Source: Candidatus Babelota bacterium
GTDB lineage: Bacteria > Babelota > Babeliae > Babelales > Vermiphilaceae
NCBI GenBank assembly: GCA_026388985.1
Contig: JAPLIS010000013.1
Coordinates: 46,269 to 110,268, forward strand
Direction: 5' to 3'
DNA: 64,000 bases
The position numbers were made by a program, and so were the translations under genes. The first letter of the stretch is position 1. Each line of letters opens with the position of its first letter. A model generated the notes under the pieces. The model did no database searches, was not told the DNA's origin, and saw only the letters and a program-made list of their open reading frames with translations. Shown here piece by piece: positions 20,163 to 29,163 of this stretch.

Positions 20163-21280
20163 TGCTTGATAGAGTCAAACTTGCCCAAGAATGCAAACGG
20201 ATGGCCGGATCATTATTTATCGATAACTCTTCTGAAATCATCCAAGCTCAACACGCCTGGCAACAAATAGCTGATGATGCATCAATAGCTAAACGCATTG
20301 CCGCCATTGATGCCCCCTTTTGCCTCCCTTCTTGGCTTGGTGCCATTGGCAAAAAAGTCACCGTTAATAACAAAATAGAGCAGTATTGTATAGTGTCTGT
20401 CGATGGATCTCAGATTTATCCCGACCGCCATAGAGGCCCATCTTGTTTTTTAATCAACATAGGCAGCATCATGTTTCACTATGGAGCCCAATCACACGTA
20501 CGTCTCTTTTCACAACCACACATCTTTAGCGCACATAATCAAGAGAATGAGCACATGTCAACTGACATGGTAAACTGCCGCAGGCAAGAATTAGAATTTA
20601 ACGAAGGATTAAAACAAGGCATACTACTCAAATCGCACGCAAGTAACGATCCATTCTTATTGTTATTTGATGGATCTTTAGTGTTTTGGCTTCTTGAATC
20701 TAAAGATAGTGCACTGCAGTCTTTATTTTTGCCTTTATATATACAAGCATTAGAGCGAATGTATCAAGAAAAAATACCAATTGCTGGTTATATTAGCTTG
20801 CCCAAAAGTCGAGAGCTCGTAAATGTTCTCCGTCTAACACTAGCTGATTTTTCTCCAAAAAAAGCACTGGACCATGATCTACATCTCATATTTGACAACA
20901 CTGTTGCAGGTTTTTTTTTACAAACAGGAGAACGAACAACTGTTTTTAAAAACAATGCATCAATTAGCCAAGAATACCCAGACCACCTGCGGCCATATTT
21001 TTTTTATATTAATGTTGGTACAGAAATTAGCCGCGTAGAAATTCCCAACTGGATAGCGCAAGATGAACGGCTAACCAATCAAATTGCGCATATCATTATC
21101 GATCAATGCCTCAAAGGATATGGATACCCCATTGCTATTGCTGAATCCCATGAAGCTGCTGTAGTTAAAGGGGCTGATAGAGATTTTTTTTATCATCTTC
21201 TTGATAAAATAAGCATAGATCGCACCCATCAAACAACCAGCTCACAGAAAAGCATACGCAAAAGATATATCGGCTTTTAA
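20162..21280 (+). CDS. nurA: NurA-domain nuclease
   Basis: The 372-residue protein has NurA-domain hallmarks: the metal-binding VSVDGSQI motif near residue 80, a second FDGSLVFW motif (about 163), and a late IPNWIAQDERL...IIIDQCLKGYGYPIAIAESHEAAV block. NurA is a 5'-3' nuclease that normally works with the HerA helicase in end processing; no herA is present in the window. ATG overlaps the sufU stop by one base. Its 3' end is 4 nt from the convergent dnaJ. Confidence 0.82.
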   Translation: MLDRVKLAQECKRMAGSLFIDNSSEIIQAQHAWQQIADDASIAKRIAAIDAPFCLPSWLGAIGKKVTVNNKIEQYCIVSVDGSQIYPDRHRGPSCFLINIGSIMFHYGAQSHVRLFSQPHIFSAHNQENEHMSTDMVNCRRQELEFNEGLKQGILLKSHASNDPFLLLFDGSLVFWLLESKDSALQSLFLPLYIQALERMYQEKIPIAGYISLPKSRELVNVLRLTLADFSPKKALDHDLHLIFDNTVAGFFLQTGERTTVFKNNASISQEYPDHLRPYFFYINVGTEISRVEIPNWIAQDERLTNQIAHIIIDQCLKGYGYPIAIAESHEAAVVKGADRDFFYHLLDKISIDRTHQTTSSQKSIRKRYIGF

Positions 21281-21284
21281 CCAT

Positions 21285-22418
21285 TTATCCTAAAAACTTT
21301 TTAAACAATCCCGCAATATAACCGCCGGTACTATCGGCAGTTGTTCCCACCAGTTTTGAGTACTCAACAAGAGCTTGTTTTGCATTCGCATCAAGTTTTT
21401 TAGGAATATGACATTGAGTAATAATTACCAAGTTACCCCATGTATTGCTACGCAACTTCTTAAATCCTTTACCCGGAACCACTACCTGTTCACCAACCGG
21501 ACATCCTTTAGGAATTTTAATAGACTGCACAGAACCATCTATGCTTTCAACATCAATCTGACAACCAAAAACTAATTGAGGATAAGTAAGTATCACGCTA
21601 CATTCAAGGTCATCTTTAACGCGCTTAAATTTTTTATCTGGGGTTACAGCAACCTTAAGCATTAAGTCTCCCGCTTGGCCTCCATACATGCCGGCATCAC
21701 CCTTGCCTGAAATACGCAATTCTGCCCCATCAAAAATACCCTGTGGCACATTGATAGTAAATTTTTCATACTTCTGAATGCGCGATTGACCATGACATGT
21801 TTCACATGGCGACTGAATAACATATCCCTGACCCTGACATGGATCACACGCCTGCGTATACATAAAAAAGCCGCGTTGATAGTTAACTTGTCCCGCTCCT
21901 TTACAGGTAGTACATGGCTTAGCACCCGTACCAGCCTTAGACCCTTTACCTTCACAGCCATCACAACCAACAAAATGATAGTAGCTCAGCTCTATTTTAG
22001 TTCCCAAAAAAGCATCTTTTAAGCTAATAGTTTCTTCTTTGCCCAGATCATGCCCTCTGCTTGCAACAGGACCCCGTCTTCTCTGTTGCTGCTGGCCGCC
22101 CCCAAACATAGAACTAAAGATATCTCCAAAATTATTGAAAATATCATCCATATTGGCCCCATCACCAGAAAAACCATGCCCAGCATGACCACCTGCTGCT
22201 CCTGCATGCCCGAACTGGTCATACCGTTGCCGCTTGCTATCATCAGAAAGAACTTCATACGCTTCTGCTGCTTCTTTGAATTTATTTTCTGACTCTTTAT
22301 TGTCTGGATTACGATCGGGATGATATTTAAGAGCCATTTTACGATAAGCTGCTTTTACCTGCTCAGCAGTAGCCTCTCTTGGCACACCTAAAACGCTATA
22401 ATAATCTTTTTTTTCCAT
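21285..22418 (-). CDS. dnaJ: Chaperone protein DnaJ
   Basis: Full-length 377-residue type I Hsp40. The J-domain HPD is at residues 33-35; a Gly-rich region follows (about 75-115). Four CxxCxGxG-type zinc repeats follow ([32 protein letters not shown], the last ending in Ser instead of Gly), then the C-terminal substrate-binding domain. It stimulates DnaK ATPase and holds unfolded clients. No dnaK or grpE adjacent and no CIRCE element upstream. Confidence 0.97.
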   Translation of the reverse strand: MEKKDYYSVLGVPREATAEQVKAAYRKMALKYHPDRNPDNKESENKFKEAAEAYEVLSDDSKRQRYDQFGHAGAAGGHAGHGFSGDGANMDDIFNNFGDIFSSMFGGGQQQQRRRGPVASRGHDLGKEETISLKDAFLGTKIELSYYHFVGCDGCEGKGSKAGTGAKPCTTCKGAGQVNYQRGFFMYTQACDPCQGQGYVIQSPCETCHGQSRIQKYEKFTINVPQGIFDGAELRISGKGDAGMYGGQAGDLMLKVAVTPDKKFKRVKDDLECSVILTYPQLVFGCQIDVESIDGSVQSIKIPKGCPVGEQVVVPGKGFKKLRSNTWGNLVIITQCHIPKKLDANAKQALVEYSKLVGTTADSTGGYIAGLFKKFLG

Positions 22419-22729
22419 GATAACTCTTTATTTTAATAAAAGTACAAACAATCCCTTAAACCCATTATTTTAACAATTACTATACCATAAAAAAACAGAT
22501 TTCAACACTGCTTTTTAGGTTTTTGCCATCTACCAATCAAAAACAATCTATACCCGTCGCTTATAAAAAAACCTATCTTATCTTGCTTATACACTAAACC
22601 AATATCTGTCAATTCACACCGAGAGCATAAGCTCACTGGCAAATTGACAGATGAGAAATATGAATATAAAATCAAAGTAAAGTAAGCTATTTTTTTATTA
22701 AAAACTATAACAAAAAGAAAATACATCTC
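22419..22729. other. Divergent intergenic region with an inverted repeat
   Basis: About 310 nt between dnaJ and the gene at 22730. It holds a nested inverted repeat at 22606-22650 (CTGTCAATT ... AATTGACAG, with GAGC-ATAA-GCTC inside) that could be a hairpin or an operator. A 74-codon frame on the minus strand exists but is not convincing. Confidence 0.5.
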
Positions 22730-23092
22730 ATGCTATTAAGATACAAAAACGTCATCATTGCTTTTTGCGCTGGAGTATTAACAGCTATGCACAATACTGC
22801 ATGCATGAATATAAATAGCACTACCGTGACCACTGTTCCAAACAAAGAAAACCACCAGTTAAATGATCAAAATAGATCAGAATTAGCACTGTACGCTGCA
22901 TTGCAACAAAAAAGCTTAGACCTAGGGTCTCAGATACAAAAATTGCAAGAGCTGCAACTATACATACTGGCTATCATGCAACAAACCTATCAAAAAACAC
23001 AGCCACAAAAAGAACATAGAACAAAAAAATTCTCTGATTTCTTAAAAAGTGACTCAGGAACCGATACTGGTTTTACATCAGATACTGATTAA
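22730..23092 (+). CDS. Small exported coiled-coil protein
   Basis: Unrecognised 120-residue protein. Signal peptide about residues 1-25 (MLLRYKNVIIAFCAGVLTAM...), a Gln/Leu-rich heptad-like helix about residues 50-85 (QQKSLDLGSQIQKLQELQLYILAIM), and a short acidic Ser/Thr/Asp tail (SDSGTDTGFTSDTD). It leads a plus-strand run of four exported proteins and ends 19 nt before the next start. Confidence 0.65.
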   Translation: MLLRYKNVIIAFCAGVLTAMHNTACMNINSTTVTTVPNKENHQLNDQNRSELALYAALQQKSLDLGSQIQKLQELQLYILAIMQQTYQKTQPQKEHRTKKFSDFLKSDSGTDTGFTSDTD

Positions 23093-23111
23093 ACAAACGG
23101 AACTACCTACT

Positions 23112-24032
23112 ATGACCATTATCAAAAAAATTATAATTACCATCTTGTGTATTAACACCCTAGGATCAACTTTCAACGCATATGCCATGGACCTTTTTGA
23201 CCAGCATCCATTACTCGCTGCAGAAAAACAGGAGTGGTTCCCTATGCCCCCAAAACAGGCTTGCGATGCCGAAACCTATTTTTTTTATCCCCAGGCAGAC
23301 CCAATGAAAGCATTACGATTAAAAACGCATCTGCTTCCAGCATTGCCCATTTCCCCTATGACCTATCTAGATAGCAACGATCACTCCAACACTAATGGTG
23401 ACACATCTCCCCTCCTAGCGCCCAACAATGCATATCAGCCCGAACTGCTCAATAACGTGTTATGCGGCAACAGAACAAGGACCCGCATACCCCTATTGCT
23501 CCAATGCATAGCCAACGGTTGCGACACATGCAAACAAATCTTAACAAATAAAAGAATTGCATCAAAAAACAGTAAAAATCGCCTTTGGACAAGAAAGCAC
23601 ATTGTCTCATCTGCTGGGGCCAGAGATAACTCATCTGTACAAACACCTCAACAACTGCAAGCACAAACACTTTTACAGACGTCTATACGCCATCTAATAT
23701 ACAAAGGAGGCTATAAAAATACTGAAAAAAGCAAACAAGAACAAACACGTAACATTGTTACCGCTTTGCAGCAGGGTGCTGATGTTAATGCTCTCATGCA
23801 AATCAAAAAAAATAGCGCATTTCGTACCCCACTAGCATGGGTTATGCTCCTAGAAAGCCCTATCCCTCAGATAGAAGCACTACTGATTCAGGCGGATGGC
23901 AAAGCCCTTCAAGGTGCTGCGTTATATCCTGCCATTAAAAATCAAGCGCCCCTATTATTAACACAAGCATTACCTTTAACTTTACCCTTAGCATTACCAC
24001 TAACAAAACCTTTAGTATTACCAAGTATTTAA
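23112..24032 (+). CDS. Exported protein, N-terminal paralogue of the next gene
   Basis: The chosen ATG (23112) gives a signal peptide (MTIIKKIIITILCINTLGSTFNAYA). The signal peptide and next 25 residues are nearly identical to those of the gene at 24058 (shared MDxFDxHPLxAAEKQEWFPM). The rest diverges: a Cys-rich middle (LLQCIANGCDTCKQIL) and one degenerate ankyrin-like unit (NIVTALQQGADVNALM). A low-complexity Leu/Pro/Thr tail follows (LTQALPLTLPLALPLTKPLVLPSI). The frame is open 63 nt upstream but lacks a better start. Function unknown; a secreted host-interaction role is a guess. Confidence 0.7.
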   Translation: MTIIKKIIITILCINTLGSTFNAYAMDLFDQHPLLAAEKQEWFPMPPKQACDAETYFFYPQADPMKALRLKTHLLPALPISPMTYLDSNDHSNTNGDTSPLLAPNNAYQPELLNNVLCGNRTRTRIPLLLQCIANGCDTCKQILTNKRIASKNSKNRLWTRKHIVSSAGARDNSSVQTPQQLQAQTLLQTSIRHLIYKGGYKNTEKSKQEQTRNIVTALQQGADVNALMQIKKNSAFRTPLAWVMLLESPIPQIEALLIQADGKALQGAALYPAIKNQAPLLLTQALPLTLPLALPLTKPLVLPSI

Positions 24033-24057
24033 CAACGAAAAAACTAAAAGCCACATC

Positions 24058-25035
24058 ATGACTATTATCAAAAAAACTATCATCATCCTATCGTTTTTTA
24101 ATACCCTAGGATCAATTCTCAACGTATATGCCATGGATTCTTTTGACCATCACCCATTATTCGCTGCAGAAAAACAGGAGTGGTTCCCCATGGGAGAAAA
24201 GAAGACAGAGGCAAGAGAAGAAGCAACCCATAAGCCAAATCCTGATGCACAAGAAATACTAATCAAAGGGCTAAGAGCACAAAAACCAGAAATCAGCATG
24301 CGCCTCATCCAACAAGCAATACAAAATGGAGCCAACATAAATGCCCAGCTGGTATGCAAAAAAAACTCTAAAAAATCATGGTATCCTCTAGAATATGCCA
24401 TTGAACACAAAAACTTTGAAGTCAGCATACTATTGCTTAAAGCAGGTGCTGATATCAGAAACGGCCTTACTCATGCTTCTACCATAGGAAATATACAACT
24501 AATACAACAGATACTGCATGCACCACAAAAACCTACTAGACAAACAATCAATAGTGTATTGAAAAAACTGATAACTAATAATTACCCACGTATGACCATG
24601 GATGAAAACAACTGGCACACAATAATAAAAATGCTTGTATTGTCTGGCGCTAATCCAACTATAGTACCATGGGAAAAACTAGCAAAAACAAACAAACATT
24701 CTTTAAGCAATCCAGAACGACTTAGCTCTTTAGAAAAAAAACTCTCTGCCTGGTATGAACAAAGAGAACAAAATTGGCTTGCTAAAACTCCCGCCATCCT
24801 GGAAGAACTAGCACCTTTTATAAAGACTAAGGCCTTAGCCGAAATAATAAGTGAGTATGCAAGTCCGCTGACAGGAGATACAACAGAAGATCTATTAATT
24901 ATTGAGCACATCAACACCATAAAACCCACAGATCCAGCTGCTTATTTAAGCCATACTAGCCTTTCTAGCAGTTCCAGCGCATATGCTGGCCACAAACGTA
25001 AAGCTTCACAAGAATTACAAGACTTATATAAATAG
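24058..25035 (+). CDS. Exported ankyrin-repeat protein with Ser-rich KRK tail
   Basis: Signal peptide (MTIIKKTIIILSFFNTLGSILNVYA), then about three to four ankyrin-like units (residues about 60-200; SMRLIQQAIQNGANINAQL, PLEYAIEHKNFEVSILLLKAGADI). A helical segment ALAEIISEYASPL (about 263-275) follows. The C-terminus is SLSSSSSAYAGHKRKASQEL plus six residues. The tail is shared with the next gene (25070) and contains a KRK cluster. The N-terminus is shared with the gene at 23112, so this gene links both halves of the local family. Confidence 0.82.
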   Translation: MTIIKKTIIILSFFNTLGSILNVYAMDSFDHHPLFAAEKQEWFPMGEKKTEAREEATHKPNPDAQEILIKGLRAQKPEISMRLIQQAIQNGANINAQLVCKKNSKKSWYPLEYAIEHKNFEVSILLLKAGADIRNGLTHASTIGNIQLIQQILHAPQKPTRQTINSVLKKLITNNYPRMTMDENNWHTIIKMLVLSGANPTIVPWEKLAKTNKHSLSNPERLSSLEKKLSAWYEQREQNWLAKTPAILEELAPFIKTKALAEIISEYASPLTGDTTEDLLIIEHINTIKPTDPAAYLSHTSLSSSSSAYAGHKRKASQELQDLYK

Positions 25036-25069
25036 ATACCCAAAAAAATCAAAAAGAAAAGACCCTATC

Positions 25070-26296
25070 ATGAAAAATATCAACACACTTATTACAACTG
25101 CAATACTCATCCATGCGCTTACCAACATCCATACTACCCATACCATGTTCCAGTATGGACTAGAAGGATCGCTCTTTAAAGCAATAGAACAAGAAAACCC
25201 TGACAGCGTCACCAGTTTATTAGAACTAAAGGCGAATGTATGTGCTGAAACAAGAACAGCTGACGGCACAGTCACTAACCCTTTAGAGTATGGGGTTAAC
25301 ACTCAAAACCCTGGAATAGTCAAAATCCTACTTGATCATGAAGCTGATCCCAATATGGTCAACAGTGATCTTAACGGTCATTACACTGCAAACACACCTT
25401 TACATGCTGCGGCGGTTAATGGCAATGCACAGATAGCTCAGTTGCTTCTGGCATATAAAGCTAACGTTAATGCTAAAAACCTATTAGACTATACGCCACT
25501 CATACGTACTATTGATAGCCAAGAAACATCTAGTGCTCAAAAAATCGCTATGGTAGAGCTATTGCTTGATCAGCACGCAGATGTTACCTGTGCCGCGAAT
25601 AGCCTGCAGGCAAGGCGTCAAGAACAAGCCTATAATAACAATGACGAAGTTAATGCTTTTGAATCAGATTGCTCTTTCCTTGATGCAAGTGATTATTATC
25701 ACGAAGAATATGAAGAACTTGAATCATCTTACCCTCTCTTTGATCAAAGAGATTCTTACAATAACGAAACTCATGGTACCACCGCGCTACATCAAGCCGT
25801 TACACATGATGAACCTGCAATAGTCCAAATGCTTATACTTGCTGGCGCAGATTGTGATGCGCGAAATGAAAAAGGCTTAACCCCAACTGCACTGGTAAGT
25901 ACTCGCTCTATAAGCAATGCTATGCGCGAAGTACAAGCGATACAATCTAGCTTAGAAAAACAAAATTGGCTAAGCACAACCCCCGGCATGTTACACAGAC
26001 TCAGCTCTCTACTGCCATTTCCCACGGCTCTGATTCCCATAATCACTGGCTATGCTGACCCTTGCGCTGCGGATACTGTACCAACTGCAGATACCCCTCT
26101 TGACACATTAGTCAAAAAACAAATTGCCAGAAACAATCATGCCGCCGCCAGAAACAAAGAGTCACAACAAAGAAACTCTCTGATAACAGACTTCTTTAGA
26201 CCAGCATCTTCTAGCTCTAGTAGTTCTAGTTCTAGTAGTTCTAGCGCCCATGCAGGCCAAAAACGTAAACCTTCTCAAGAATTATCACAAGAATAA
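25070..26296 (+). CDS. Exported ankyrin-repeat protein with Ser-rich KRK tail
   Basis: Started at ATG 25070, the protein has 408 residues. Signal peptide MKNINTLITTAILIHALTNIHTTHT; ankyrin units near residues 30-175 and 235-270 (TPLHAAAVNGNAQIAQLLLAYKANV, TALHQAVTHDEPAIVQMLILAGAD) with an acidic insertion between them. The post-repeat segment is FPTALIPIITGYADPC. The tail is a poly-Ser run followed by AHAGQKRKPSQEL. The ankyrin repeats suggest binding to host proteins and the KRK cluster could be a nuclear localisation or sorting signal; both are inferences. Confidence 0.85.
   Translation: MKNINTLITTAILIHALTNIHTTHTMFQYGLEGSLFKAIEQENPDSVTSLLELKANVCAETRTADGTVTNPLEYGVNTQNPGIVKILLDHEADPNMVNSDLNGHYTANTPLHAAAVNGNAQIAQLLLAYKANVNAKNLLDYTPLIRTIDSQETSSAQKIAMVELLLDQHADVTCAANSLQARRQEQAYNNNDEVNAFESDCSFLDASDYYHEEYEELESSYPLFDQRDSYNNETHGTTALHQAVTHDEPAIVQMLILAGADCDARNEKGLTPTALVSTRSISNAMREVQAIQSSLEKQNWLSTTPGMLHRLSSLLPFPTALIPIITGYADPCAADTVPTADTPLDTLVKKQIARNNHAAARNKESQQRNSLITDFFRPASSSSSSSSSSSSSAHAGQKRKPSQELSQE
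26216..26245 (+). repeat. 15-nt tandem repeat coding for poly-Ser
   Basis: TCTAGTAGTTCTAGT occurs twice in tandem (26216-26230 and, with one change, 26231-26245), in frame. Each unit adds five Ser, so copy-number change would lengthen the Ser linker without a frameshift. Confidence 0.8.
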
Positions 26297-26323
26297 AAAA
26301 TAACTATACCTTAGAACTCTCTA

Positions 26324-26356
26324 CTATTAAGGCGTGCACTATGCATGCCTTAATAG
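26324..26356. terminator. Hairpin between convergent genes
   Basis: 15-bp stem with a 3-nt loop: CTATTAAGGC (26324-26333) with GCCTTAATAG (26347-26356), continued inward by one G-U and TGCA/TGCA. It lies between the ankyrin gene (+) and the secretion ATPase gene (-). There is no U-run, so it is a transcript-end structure only by position. Confidence 0.5.
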
Positions 26357-26394
26357 CAATAGCTTGAATAACTTGGATAACCTAATAAACCATT

Positions 26395-27564
26395 TTATAC
26401 AATGATACGTGCCAGATCGGCTAAAGATATAATGCCATCACGTACTTTTTGCACCCCATCATGCATTAAAGTCGACATCCCATCGGTACGTGCCTGCTGA
26501 TATATATCTTCAAATACCGGCTGAGAAACAATCAATGATCGCAACGCATTGGTAACGGTCAATAATTCAAAAATACCCGTACGCCCCTTATAGCCAAGAT
26601 TATTGCAATCAGCACACCCAACACCTTTATATAAAAAATGCGGGTCAATAGCTAACTCATGCAAGAGATGCGTCTCTTGCTCTGTCGGCTTTTCCTGCTT
26701 TTTGCACCCATTACATATCTTACGTACCAATCGCTGAGCAAGCACACCGGTTAAAGAAGCATTAATTAAAAACGGCTCTATACCCATATCCATTAATCGC
26801 ATGACCGCACTTGGTGCATCATTAGTATGCAAAGTACTCAATACAAGATGCCCTGTTAATGCTGCCTCTATAGCTACCCGAGCTGTTTGCTTATCTCTAA
26901 TTTCACCCACCATTAAAACATCAGGATCTTGTCGTAGCAAAGCGCGAATGCCCTTTTCAAACGTAAATCCTGCTCCATTATTAATGTAACCCTGCGTGAT
27001 ACCTTTTAGATTATATTCCACTGGATCTTCTAAGGTAACAATATTTTTTTCAGGAGAATTAAGTGCTGAAAGCGCTGCATAGAGCGTAGTAGTCTTACCT
27101 GAACCAGTTGGCCCGGTAACCAAAAAAAAACCACTTGACTGCTTAATTAATGTATTAAAAGCGGTTAACATGGGCCCATTAAAACCCACATGCTCAAGCG
27201 CTACGCCATGAGTTGCGCGATCCAAAATACGCACAACAATTTTTTCACCATACAAAGAAGGAAATGTTGATAATCGCAAATCAATCAATTGACCTTTAAA
27301 AAACACATTAAACTTTCCATCTTGCGGAATACGCTTTTCGGCGATATTGATAGCACTCAACACCTTAAAACGAGATACTACTTGTTGCGCTATAACACGC
27401 CCCAAAGAAGGCTGATCATGCAGCACTCCATCTAAACGAAAGCGCACCCGCAAAGAACTTTCTGTTGGCTCTAAATGTATATCTGATGCCTGCATAGCAA
27501 TTGCCCTATCAAGCAACGTATTAACAACAGAAACAACTGAAACATCGTTATGGACATCACGCAT
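26395..27564 (-). CDS. GspE/PilB-type secretion ATPase, catalytic part
   Basis: The 389-residue catalytic module of a type II secretion/type IV pilus assembly ATPase. ASDIHLEP (residue 26 onward), Walker A GPTGSGKTTT (151-160), Asp box TLEDPVEY, Walker B-region LLRQDPDVLMVGEIRD, His box LTGHLVLSTLHTNDA and the zinc CNGC...CADC pairs are all intact. The N-terminal MshEN-type domain of normal GspE/PilB is encoded by the separate upstream gene 27564-28124. The two are joined by TAATG, so this ATG overlaps that stop by one base. It powers pseudopilus/pilus or secretion; other components are not in the window. Confidence 0.93.
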   Translation of the reverse strand: MRDVHNDVSVVSVVNTLLDRAIAMQASDIHLEPTESSLRVRFRLDGVLHDQPSLGRVIAQQVVSRFKVLSAINIAEKRIPQDGKFNVFFKGQLIDLRLSTFPSLYGEKIVVRILDRATHGVALEHVGFNGPMLTAFNTLIKQSSGFFLVTGPTGSGKTTTLYAALSALNSPEKNIVTLEDPVEYNLKGITQGYINNGAGFTFEKGIRALLRQDPDVLMVGEIRDKQTARVAIEAALTGHLVLSTLHTNDAPSAVMRLMDMGIEPFLINASLTGVLAQRLVRKICNGCKKQEKPTEQETHLLHELAIDPHFLYKGVGCADCNNLGYKGRTGIFELLTVTNALRSLIVSQPVFEDIYQQARTDGMSTLMHDGVQKVRDGIISLADLARIIV

Positions 27565-28124
27565 TATTCTGACTCTTCATCATATATATCTACTATTTTA
27601 TCTCGCTTAATCTGTAAAGCCTCATTTTTTTGACGCAGTTTTTCTTCTATATCTAAATCCCTTACTTCCTGCGTAAGAGCTTCATCATAAAATTCTTTTA
27701 CCGCATCGCAAATGTGTCGCCGCAATCCTACAGTAAAACGAATATCATATGAAACATACTCGCCCAATTCAGGCAATAAACTTTGATCGGCTGGATCAGC
27801 AGCTACAACAACCATACTTTCTTCATCAACTTCAAACGGAATAACACCCTTGCTTAATAAAAAACTTTTAGGAAACATGCGCAGTAAGCTATGGTCAAAA
27901 AAATGACCCACCACGTCAGTAGTAGGCACCTGGAAGTACTCCCCCAGAGCACGAATCACATTAATATCATCAACCAATCCCTCATCAATTAAAAATTCTT
28001 CAAAATAATCTGCTGAAGAATCTTTAAATGCTTTTATCAGTGCTGCCTCTTCTTTTTTTGCAAAAACATGATGCTTTACTAAAATAGCACTGAGTGCTTC
28101 TATAAACGTTCCCTCTTTTTTCAT
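27564..28124 (-). CDS. GspE/PilB-type ATPase, N-terminal domain as a separate protein
   Basis: 186 residues corresponding to the N-terminal domain of GspE/PilB ATPases: LIDEGLVDDINVIRALGEYFQVPTTD, then FPKSFLLSKGVIPFEVDEESMVVVAADPAD, a typical T2SSE-N/MshEN pattern. It ends in a charged linker (EEKLRQKNEALQIKRDKIVDIYDEESE). This is exactly where a single-chain protein would continue into the catalytic part, which follows in another frame. AAAGGGGA precedes the ATG. Confidence 0.85.
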   Translation of the reverse strand: MKKEGTFIEALSAILVKHHVFAKKEEAALIKAFKDSSADYFEEFLIDEGLVDDINVIRALGEYFQVPTTDVVGHFFDHSLLRMFPKSFLLSKGVIPFEVDEESMVVVAADPADQSLLPELGEYVSYDIRFTVGLRRHICDAVKEFYDEALTQEVRDLDIEEKLRQKNEALQIKRDKIVDIYDEESE

Positions 28125-28137
28125 GGCTCCCCTTTAG

Positions 28138-28536
28138 CTAACCAACACGTATCCCAAGCAAAAATCCAATTGCAAACGCAATGGCAATAAATACATTCGC
28201 CTTAATCCACTCAAAAAAAATCATAAAAAACTGATCATTGGCCACTGCTGACTGTACGCCAAAAAAACTACTCAGTTTTTCCTGATTAACCACTATGGTG
28301 AGTACTCCCATGTACTGTAAGCCGACAAGAACCCCAATAAACAACAATAATGCAATCAGATAACGATTGTACTGTCTAAAGAAAAACCCCGATATAAAAC
28401 CAATACCCCCATATATAGCTGCCCACAATAACAGCTCTTTTGAGTCTTTTACTTTTGCAATTGCATCATCGACCTTTAAAGAATCTTTAATAGTATCAAA
28501 CATGCTTGATGATACCTGCTGCGAACCATTATCCAT
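28138..28536 (-). CDS. Small membrane protein, FUN14-like
   Basis: The 132-residue protein has three hydrophobic segments (about 37-53, 59-76 and 109-130). Gly patterns are IYGGIGFISGFFFRQY and AFAIGFLLGI. The Gly-rich first helix and overall size resemble bacterial FUN14-type proteins, but this is a weak family call. AAAGGAG lies 6 nt before the ATG. It is 13 nt upstream of the split secretion ATPase genes and probably co-transcribed. Confidence 0.6.
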   Translation of the reverse strand: MDNGSQQVSSSMFDTIKDSLKVDDAIAKVKDSKELLLWAAIYGGIGFISGFFFRQYNRYLIALLLFIGVLVGLQYMGVLTIVVNQEKLSSFFGVQSAVANDQFFMIFFEWIKANVFIAIAFAIGFLLGIRVG

Positions 28537-28609
28537 AACTGTCTCCTTTTTTTAGTGTCACACTGTATGATCTTTATAAGTATATTTTTTTTAAATAAAA
28601 AAGAGCAAG

Positions 28610-28640
28610 AAAAAAGGAGACATGTGCGTACATGTCTCCT
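28610..28640 (-). terminator. Terminator of the HU gene
   Basis: Perfect 10-bp stem GGAGACATGT (28616-28625)/ACATGTCTCC (28630-28639) with a 4-nt loop. On the minus strand it is followed by TTTTTTC, 27 nt after the HU stop. Confidence 0.88.
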
Positions 28641-28666
28641 TTATAAAACCTTATAGCTCGAACTAT

Positions 28667-28939
28667 CTATTTAACAATAGCCTTAAGCCCTTTACCAGCT
28701 TTAAATTTCGGAACTTTTTTAGCTGGTATGTTCATTTTAACACGTGTAACAGGATTAATCCCTACACGACTTTTGCGTTTCATAACAGAAAAAGTACCAA
28801 AACCTGTCAATACAACTGATTTGCTTTGTTTTAATGCAGTACCTACAGCAGAGATAAATGCCTCGAGGCAGTCTTTGCAGGTTGATTTTGGCAACTTAGA
28901 TATTTTTGCCATTTGCTCAACTAATTTTGCCTTGTTCAT
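28667..28939 (-). CDS. hup: HU-family DNA-binding protein
   Basis: 90-residue HU: MNKAKLVEQMAKISKLPKS at the N-terminus, VVLTGFGTFSV, then the DNA-binding arm RVGINPVTRVKMNIPAKKVPKFKAGKGLKA. Standard length and all conserved turns are present. It bends and compacts DNA. It has its own terminator downstream and lies after the two tRNA genes on the same strand. Confidence 0.96.
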   Translation of the reverse strand: MNKAKLVEQMAKISKLPKSTCKDCLEAFISAVGTALKQSKSVVLTGFGTFSVMKRKSRVGINPVTRVKMNIPAKKVPKFKAGKGLKAIVK

Positions 28940-29046
28940 ACAACATCCTTTGTTGTTTTGTTCGACGTTAAAACAAACAAAACGAGTACCTTACTTGTAA
29001 ACTATTGATACAAAAAATTTTGTCAAATTTATTATGTTATTTTAAG

Positions 29047-29132
29047 TGGTGCCGAGGGCCGGACTCGAACCGGCACAGACAAAAGTCCGAAGGATTTTAA
29101 GTCCTTTGCGTCTACCATTCCGCCACCCCGGC
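29047..29132 (-). tRNA. tRNA-Leu (anticodon UAA)
   Basis: 86-nt class II tRNA with encoded CCA. Acceptor GCCGGGG pairs with CCTCGGC (one G-U). The D arm contains GGCGGAATGGTAGACGC, the anticodon stem-loop is AGGACTTAAAATCCT (anticodon TAA), there is a long variable arm, and the T arm is GCCGGTTCGAGTCCGGC. Confidence 0.95.
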
Positions 29133-29163
29133 AATAATATCAAGTACATTAACATAAGTAATG

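Noticed and set aside
22502..22726. 74-codon frame on the minus strand between dnaJ and the next gene
   Set aside because: No Shine-Dalgarno, no family resemblance, and an inverted repeat runs through it; more likely non-coding.
22419..22729. Possible CIRCE/HrcA operator upstream of dnaJ
   Set aside because: The inverted repeat (CTGTCAATT...AATTGACAG) does not match the CIRCE consensus TTAGCACTC-N9-GAGTGCTAA and lies about 190 nt away.
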